The position numbers and the translations under genes are program-made. 10,807 nt of DNA from an uncultured Clostridium sp. (GTDB lineage: Bacteria; Bacillota_A; Clostridia; TANB77; CAG-508), in NCBI GenBank assembly GCA_946491915.1, contig CAMLYR010000046.1, positions 1-10,807 of the forward strand. The letters are read 5' to 3'. Below, one piece after another: positions 6,272 through 10,807 of this stretch. The notes beneath the pieces were generated by a model. That model searched no databases. It was not told where the DNA came from and worked only from the letters and a program-made list of their open reading frames with translations. The stretch's first letter is position 1. Each line of letters opens with the position of its first letter.

Positions 6272-7096
6272 TTAACGCTCCATCTCTTCTCCTATAGTAT
6301 TTTTGTTCAATTTTCTTTTTTCTATTTCTTCTACAATTGTTTTTACTTCTTCTGGAATATTATATGTTCCAGTTATATATTGTTCCAATGCTTTTGGCAT
6401 TTCAAAAGAAATTTCTTTATTTTCTATTAATCTTTTGATATCTTCTAACGTTACAAATGTTTTTATCTCATTCTCTTTATTTTTTCCATAGTTGATGTTT
6501 TCTGCTAAATATTGTTCATCTTCCTGTAGCGTATAATGTTTACGAATTTCTTCTTTGCTATTATTCATAATTAATGTAATTTTCATTGGCAATTTTTGTT
6601 CTATATAATCTTTTTTCTCTTTATACATAACTCTTAACAAATAATTAGCCACCATTCCTCCTTGTTTGCTTACATGCACTTTAGATTCTGTTCTAAAATC
6701 TTCTTCAGTTTCCAAAATTCTGCCTATTAAGCTAATACATCCCATTGGTGTTTCTAACAGCATCTCTTCTGTAGCTGATTGCATTTCAGGAGTTATACTT
6801 AATCTTAATTGACGGTCCCATCCCTGTTTATCTTTGCTACTTTCTACATAAAAAATATGAGAAGAATCTTCGCTATTATATTGCATACATTTTCTGTTCT
6901 GAACAATTGTAATTTCATTTGGTATAAACCCCAATTGTTCAAATGCCATAAAATTTTCTCCATCTACCATACCAGTAAGTGATGCACTTTTTCTTTGAAA
7001 TTTTTCAACATTTTTGACTTTGGTAAAATATTCTAATGTTTTTTTCAATTTTCTATCACTTTTTGATTTTTTATCAAAAATTATTTTCTTTTTCAT
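6272..7096 (-). CDS. Unrecognised 274-aa protein coupled to trmFO
   Basis: I do not recognise this protein. It has no signal peptide or membrane helix. The first 36 residues are strongly basic ([18 protein letters not shown]...), as in many nucleic-acid-binding tails. Residues 40-130 look like mixed alpha/beta with hydrophobic strands (ITIVQN, HIFYVES, QLRLSI, CISLIG); about 137-180 continues ([22 protein letters not shown]), and 214-262 is charged and helical. Met1 follows AAAGGA by eight bases, and a promoter lies directly upstream. The gene ends one base before trmFO, so both are probably translated together; a link to tRNA modification or folate/FAD metabolism is possible, but operon membership is the only evidence. 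Codon use matches the neighbours. It is probably a lineage-restricted protein. Confidence 0.85.
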   Translation of the reverse strand: MKKKIIFDKKSKSDRKLKKTLEYFTKVKNVEKFQRKSASLTGMVDGENFMAFEQLGFIPNEITIVQNRKCMQYNSEDSSHIFYVESSKDKQGWDRQLRLSITPEMQSATEEMLLETPMGCISLIGRILETEEDFRTESKVHVSKQGGMVANYLLRVMYKEKKDYIEQKLPMKITLIMNNSKEEIRKHYTLQEDEQYLAENINYGKNKENEIKTFVTLEDIKRLIENKEISFEMPKALEQYITGTYNIPEEVKTIVEEIEKRKLNKNTIGEEMER

Positions 7097-7117
7097 TCGC
7101 TATATCCTTTCTTAGAA

Positions 7118-7146
7118 ATTGTATCTTATAAAGTTTATTTGTACAA
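7118..7146 (-). promoter_or_regulatory. Promoter of the 274-aa gene and trmFO operon
   Basis: On the minus strand TTGTAC (7146-7141) and TACAAT (7123-7118) are 17 bp apart, predicting a start near 7111, about 15 bases before the ATG. The same TACAAT -10 is used in front of rpsL. The -35 is a weaker match than the others in this window. Confidence 0.6.
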
Positions 7147-7192
7147 AACAAACCTTTTTCTAAATTTCTAAAACAACTAATTGTTTCTATTT

Positions 7193-10100
7193 TTATTCTT
7201 CAAACAACCTCATAATATCTTCTTTAGACAATGTATTGATAAAAGAAGTTTTTGTATCAAGCATATTATCAATTAATTCTGCCTTCTTTTGTTGTAATTC
7301 ATATATTTTTTCCTCAATCGAATTTTTCGTAATTAATTTATATACTTGTACATTATTTTTTTGTCCTATTCTATATGCTCTATCTGTTGCTTGATTCTCT
7401 GTAGATAGGTTCCACCAAGGATCGTAATGTATTACCATGTCTGCTCCTGTTAAGTTTAAACCTGTTCCTCCTGCTTTTAATGATATCAAAAATACCTTTA
7501 CATTTGGATTTTCATTAAATTCATCTACTAAATCCATTCTTTCATCTACTTTTGTTGATCCTGTTAATTTGAAGTATTTTATATTTAATTTTTGCAATTC
7601 TTTTTCGATAATTGGAAACATAGATGTATATCCAGAAAATAGTAATATTTTATGCCCACCTTTTACAGCATCTTCTACAATTTCCATACATTGATTTAAT
7701 TTACTGCTTCCATCTGTATAATCTTTGATAAATAAACTTGGATGACAGCAAATTTGTCTAAGTCTTGTTAAAACAGCTAATATTTTGATATGACTTTTTT
7801 CAATACCATTTAAATTAATTTCTTCTGCAACTTCTTCTCTTGCCTGTGCTAAATATGAAACATATAGATTTTTTTGTTCTTCTTCCATTTCATTATTTAA
7901 AACGGTTACTGTTTTTTCTGGTAACTCTGTTAATACTTCTGCTTTTGTTCTTCTTAAGATAAATGGTTCTATTAACATCTTCAATTTATTCAAAGCTTGT
8001 GTATTATTCTCTTTTACGATTGGTGTTTCATAAAGGCTTTTAAATTTCTTGTATGAGAATAGATATCCAGGCATAATATAGTCAAAAATTGACCATAATT
8101 CTGCTAAAGAATTTTCAATTGGTGTTCCTGTTAAAGCATATCTAGTATCTGCACTAATTTTCTTGATAGATTTTGCATTTTGTGTGTTACTATTTTTTAA
8201 ATATTGTGCCTCATCTGCAATCATATATCGAAATTTGTAATTTTTATCTTTGTATAAATCGATATCTCTTTTTAATAAATCATAAGAGGTTATCACTAAA
8301 TCATAATTTTCAATATCTGCAATTTTTCTTTTTCTTTCTGCTAATGTACCATTGATAACAAGTGTACGTAATTCTCCTGTAAATTTTTCTGCTTCATTCT
8401 GCCAATTTAATGCTAATGAGCTTGGTGATACGACAAGACTTGTCCTTCTTTCTTCTTTAGGTGTATTTTCTACATAATCTACAATTATGGATAACATTTG
8501 TACTGTTTTACCTAATCCCATGTCATCTGCAAGTATTCCACCAAATTTATATTTATCCAATGTTTTTAGCCATTTGAATCCAATTTTTTGATAATATCTT
8601 AAAGTGTTTTCTAGTATTTCTGGGACTTTGACTTTATCATTTTCATTGTCTTTGTTTAACTCATTTACTATATCTTTATAGTTTTCATTTTTGATAACTT
8701 GTTTTCCTTTTGCCCCTTTTAATAATTCTTCTAAATATAAGCTTCTATACATTGGAAGATTCACTTCTCCCTCTTCTAAGTCCTTATATTCGATATCCAT
8801 TCCAGTAACTAATTTATCAACGAAATCTAATTCTTTATTATCTTCTAACTCTAAAAAACTTCCATCTTTCAATCTGTAATATTTTTTCTTTAAGTTATAC
8901 TTTTGCATAATTTTTTCTAGTTCTTTTATGTCTATATCTAAATTGTTTAAGTCAATAGAAAGCAAATTATTTTCTATTTTTACACCGATTGTTCCCATTT
9001 TTGGTTGTCTAATTTGTTTTTTCTTAAAATTCTCTGTTACCAAAACCTCAAAATTTTGCATATAATAATGGATATCTTGGGTTAAAAATTGATAGATTTT
9101 ATCATTATCTGGTAATATAAATCTTAAATTTTTGACATCTAACATAAATCCTGTTTTTCGAAAAATATTTAATGCTTTTGTTTCTTTTATCATGTTTCTT
9201 GGTATCTCTATTTTTTGTTTTTCATCTAATGGATTAAATTCTTGATTATCATAACAAAATTTCACATCTGCTACCAAATAATCATGATTATCAAAATCAA
9301 GATATACTTTTGTTATTAATGTTTTTGGTTTATATTTTTCAATTTCTTCTTCTGAAATATTTTCTAATTTTATCGCATTTTTTACTTTTGGAATAATGAC
9401 AGAAAATAACTGAGATAATTCATCTTTTCCTAGTTTCACCTCTGTCATATAATTTTGTCTAAAAATTTCTAATAATTTTAAATTTGCTTTTTCAAATTTC
9501 TTATTGCATCGATATAACTTGTGTTCATCCAAAATGTATTTATATAGTTTTCCTTTTACAATAGAAATCTTAAAAATCTCAACATTTGGTATAATTTCAT
9601 AATTCTCTTCATCTATTTTTCTTAATTTAAATTGAATATCTGGTTGTTCTTCTGTAAATTCAATTTCTGTTTGTTTATATTCTCTTTGAAAACTTACCTT
9701 TTTTCCTTTCAAAATTTCAAATATATCATCGATTCCACTATTACTTAAAATAATACTGGTTTCACTTAAAGCATTTCCATAGAATCGATAATTACTATTT
9801 GAATTTGAATTCGCATATTTAATAATTTCTGCATATTTCATTAAAAAATCCAACAATGGTAAACTTTCTTTTTCAAAACTTTCTCTTGTATGAACAAATT
9901 GCAATTTTTGTCCATAGCGATACAACTCTTTATTTAACATTCTTGTATAAAATTCTGATAAATTCTTAATTTTATACATTCTTTTATTTCCTACTTTAAA
10001 CTCAACTTTCATATCTCCTGTGAATTTATCATAAAAAATTTCAGGTTCTAATTTAATTGTACCTTGCTCTTTTAACTCTGTTTCTTCTTCATCAATTCCC

Positions 10101-10525
10101 TCAATTTCCTCATTATAAAAAATATTGACAATTTGTTTAAAGCCTCTATATTTATCATAACTTGAAAGTGAATTTTGTTTCTCTGACATATCATTATTTG
10201 CAGAATCTTCTCTTTTTCCTATATGCTTTTCATTATTTGCAAATTCTAAAACTGTAGCCAATGTATGTTTGCAAACACCATAATGATTGTAATAGTCCGG
10301 ACAATCACAAGTAATATCTTCTACTTCACCATTTTTTACAAGAATATATGTATGGTACTCTTCATTTCCATACACACTTCCTTTAATTTCAAAATTTAAT
10401 GGATTTTGATACTCAAAATCGATAATATCTACTCTTCCTTCTTCTTTATATTCATGTGCTTTTCTCGTTCTAGCACTCCCCGCATCATCACATAAATTAT
10501 CTATTATATTTTTATTTATCTCCAT
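7193..10525 (-). CDS. SNF2-family ATPase/helicase with N-terminal SWIM zinc finger
   Basis: A bacterial SNF2 (HepA/RapA-like superfamily 2) ATPase, presumed to translocate on double-stranded DNA and remodel protein-DNA complexes. A SWIM zinc finger is at 73-87 (C73-x-C75-x9-C85-x-H87). The middle, roughly 280-620, matches in position the SNF2-associated domain of Firmicutes homologs. The motor follows: Q-like LRYYQKIGFKWL (642-653), Walker A DDMGLGKT (667-674), VVSPSSLALNW, DEAQ (771-774), LTGTPIENS (798-806), KILLFSGYTS (959-968), SLKAGGTGLNLTGAD (1015-1029) and QATDRAYRIGQ (1045-1055). All motor motifs are intact. At 1110 residues it is normal for the family. The ATG follows GAGAGG by nine bases; a good promoter lies upstream. 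Such proteins are common single chromosomal genes; some SNF2 proteins serve defence systems, but no partner methylase or nuclease is seen here. The family call is secure; the cellular task is not known. Confidence 0.95.
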   Translation of the reverse strand: MEINKNIIDNLCDDAGSARTRKAHEYKEEGRVDIIDFEYQNPLNFEIKGSVYGNEEYHTYILVKNGEVEDITCDCPDYYNHYGVCKHTLATVLEFANNEKHIGKREDSANNDMSEKQNSLSSYDKYRGFKQIVNIFYNEEIEGIDEEETELKEQGTIKLEPEIFYDKFTGDMKVEFKVGNKRMYKIKNLSEFYTRMLNKELYRYGQKLQFVHTRESFEKESLPLLDFLMKYAEIIKYANSNSNSNYRFYGNALSETSIILSNSGIDDIFEILKGKKVSFQREYKQTEIEFTEEQPDIQFKLRKIDEENYEIIPNVEIFKISIVKGKLYKYILDEHKLYRCNKKFEKANLKLLEIFRQNYMTEVKLGKDELSQLFSVIIPKVKNAIKLENISEEEIEKYKPKTLITKVYLDFDNHDYLVADVKFCYDNQEFNPLDEKQKIEIPRNMIKETKALNIFRKTGFMLDVKNLRFILPDNDKIYQFLTQDIHYYMQNFEVLVTENFKKKQIRQPKMGTIGVKIENNLLSIDLNNLDIDIKELEKIMQKYNLKKKYYRLKDGSFLELEDNKELDFVDKLVTGMDIEYKDLEEGEVNLPMYRSLYLEELLKGAKGKQVIKNENYKDIVNELNKDNENDKVKVPEILENTLRYYQKIGFKWLKTLDKYKFGGILADDMGLGKTVQMLSIIVDYVENTPKEERRTSLVVSPSSLALNWQNEAEKFTGELRTLVINGTLAERKRKIADIENYDLVITSYDLLKRDIDLYKDKNYKFRYMIADEAQYLKNSNTQNAKSIKKISADTRYALTGTPIENSLAELWSIFDYIMPGYLFSYKKFKSLYETPIVKENNTQALNKLKMLIEPFILRRTKAEVLTELPEKTVTVLNNEMEEEQKNLYVSYLAQAREEVAEEINLNGIEKSHIKILAVLTRLRQICCHPSLFIKDYTDGSSKLNQCMEIVEDAVKGGHKILLFSGYTSMFPIIEKELQKLNIKYFKLTGSTKVDERMDLVDEFNENPNVKVFLISLKAGGTGLNLTGADMVIHYDPWWNLSTENQATDRAYRIGQKNNVQVYKLITKNSIEEKIYELQQKKAELIDNMLDTKTSFINTLSKEDIMRLFEE

Positions 10526-10552
10526 AATTTTTTACCTCTCACTTGGCAAAAA

Positions 10553-10581
10553 ATTATATCGTATTTTTCAATTTTTTTCAA
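10553..10581 (-). promoter_or_regulatory. Promoter of the SNF2 gene
   Basis: On the minus strand TTGAAA (10581-10576) and TATAAT (10558-10553) are 17 bp apart. The predicted start is near 10546, about 20 bases before the ATG. The SNF2 gene is therefore the first gene of its unit. Confidence 0.75.
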
Positions 10582-10599
10582 GTGGTTTGAAAGAAATTT

Positions 10600-10678
10600 T
10601 GTCCTTTTGGGGACGTTTCTGTTTGGGACATTTTTGGAAAACAAATCGGGAAATTGGGGACGGACTCATTTTTCCCTT
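10600..10678. repeat. Candidate degenerate dispersed repeat with GGGGAC motifs
   Basis: GGGGAC occurs at 10609-10614 and 10656-10661, with TGGGAC at 10624-10629 and a GTCC at 10601-10604 facing the first. The tone (TTTTGGGGACGTTTCTG, TTGGGGACGGACTC) is G-rich and unlike the surrounding AT-rich DNA. It resembles the GGGGACGGTTCTTTTGTCCC-type intergenic repeats I recall from many Clostridia, which sometimes flank IS200-like transposase genes. Only this one stretch is visible, so dispersion across the genome is inferred. Confidence 0.4.
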
Positions 10679-10807
10679 TTTGTTAATTAGAAATAAGAAA
10701 AAATATAGAATATAAAAAAATGAAACAATTTTGGATATCTAAATTGGAAACTAGAAATTCTAAAAGAAAAAAATGTGCCGCTTTCATTCAGGCTCAATCC
10801 AGTGATA
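10679..10807. other. Right-edge sequence with no supportable gene
   Basis: Most of this stretch is AT-rich and featureless. The last 35 bases are noticeably richer in G+C. Read on the minus strand from the edge they give YHWIEPE and a TGA stop at 10786-10784, which could be the last residues of a neighbouring gene. A second frame stays open longer but becomes a Phe-rich translation typical of non-coding AT-rich DNA. Too little is present to call a gene. Confidence 0.3.

Noticed and set aside
7171..7186. Hairpin AAACAA/TTGTTT after the SNF2 stop as a terminator
   Set aside because: The stem has only six A-T-rich pairs and no clear U-run follows on the minus strand.
1275..8879. Other open frames on the plus strand opposite the minus-strand genes
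   Set aside because: They are antisense shadows, Ser/Phe/Leu-rich reflections of Glu/Lys-rich coding sequence, without ribosome binding sites.
7193..10525. SNF2 protein as part of a defence island
   Set aside because: No methylase, nuclease, phospholipase or other defence partner is adjacent; the neighbours are housekeeping or unknown, and SWIM/SNF2 proteins are common lone chromosomal genes in Bacillota.
1..10807. CRISPR arrays, tRNA, rRNA, integrases or attachment sites
   Set aside because: No regularly spaced repeats, no cloverleaf-type signals and no recombinase motifs were seen; the only tandem repeats are coding.

Overview
The window looks like a chromosomal segment of an AT-rich Bacillota, most likely an uncultured gut-type Clostridia. 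The evidence is the low G+C of nearly all genes, strong AGGAGG-type ribosome binding sites, sigma-A-like promoters with 17-bp spacers, a Firmicutes-type ribosomal protein S12, and folate-dependent TrmFO. The exact taxon cannot be read from the sequence.

Layout. At the left edge is the 5' part of rpsL (S12), minus strand, with a GTG start, its own promoter and a nested inverted repeat at the predicted 5' end of its mRNA. A divergent intergenic region (174-627) separates it from the only plus-strand gene, a 128-residue four-helix membrane protein. That gene has its own promoter, leader hairpin and strong terminator, and about 48% G+C, far above its neighbours. Facing it is a terminator shared with a run of minus-strand genes. 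Read right to left in the direction of transcription these are: a SWIM/SNF2-family helicase (1110 aa); an unrecognised 274-aa protein coupled by a 1-bp gap to trmFO; a 622-aa coiled-coil protein; and a 523-aa coiled-coil protein. Promoters can be placed before the helicase, the 274-aa gene, the 622-aa gene and the 523-aa gene, and the only clear terminator of the run is after the 523-aa gene. Right of the helicase is a short non-coding stretch with GGGGAC-type motifs resembling a degenerate dispersed repeat.

Function. The recognisable genes are housekeeping: translation (rpsL), tRNA T-loop methylation (trmFO) and DNA/chromatin-type remodelling (SNF2). The least explained parts are the two coiled-coil proteins, which are divergent paralogs sharing N-terminal, KTEEEY and C-terminal VV-RV-TP motifs around variable coiled coils; the 274-aa protein coupled to trmFO; and the compositionally foreign membrane-protein cassette. 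No CRISPR array, tRNA, rRNA, integrase or recognisable defence cluster was seen.
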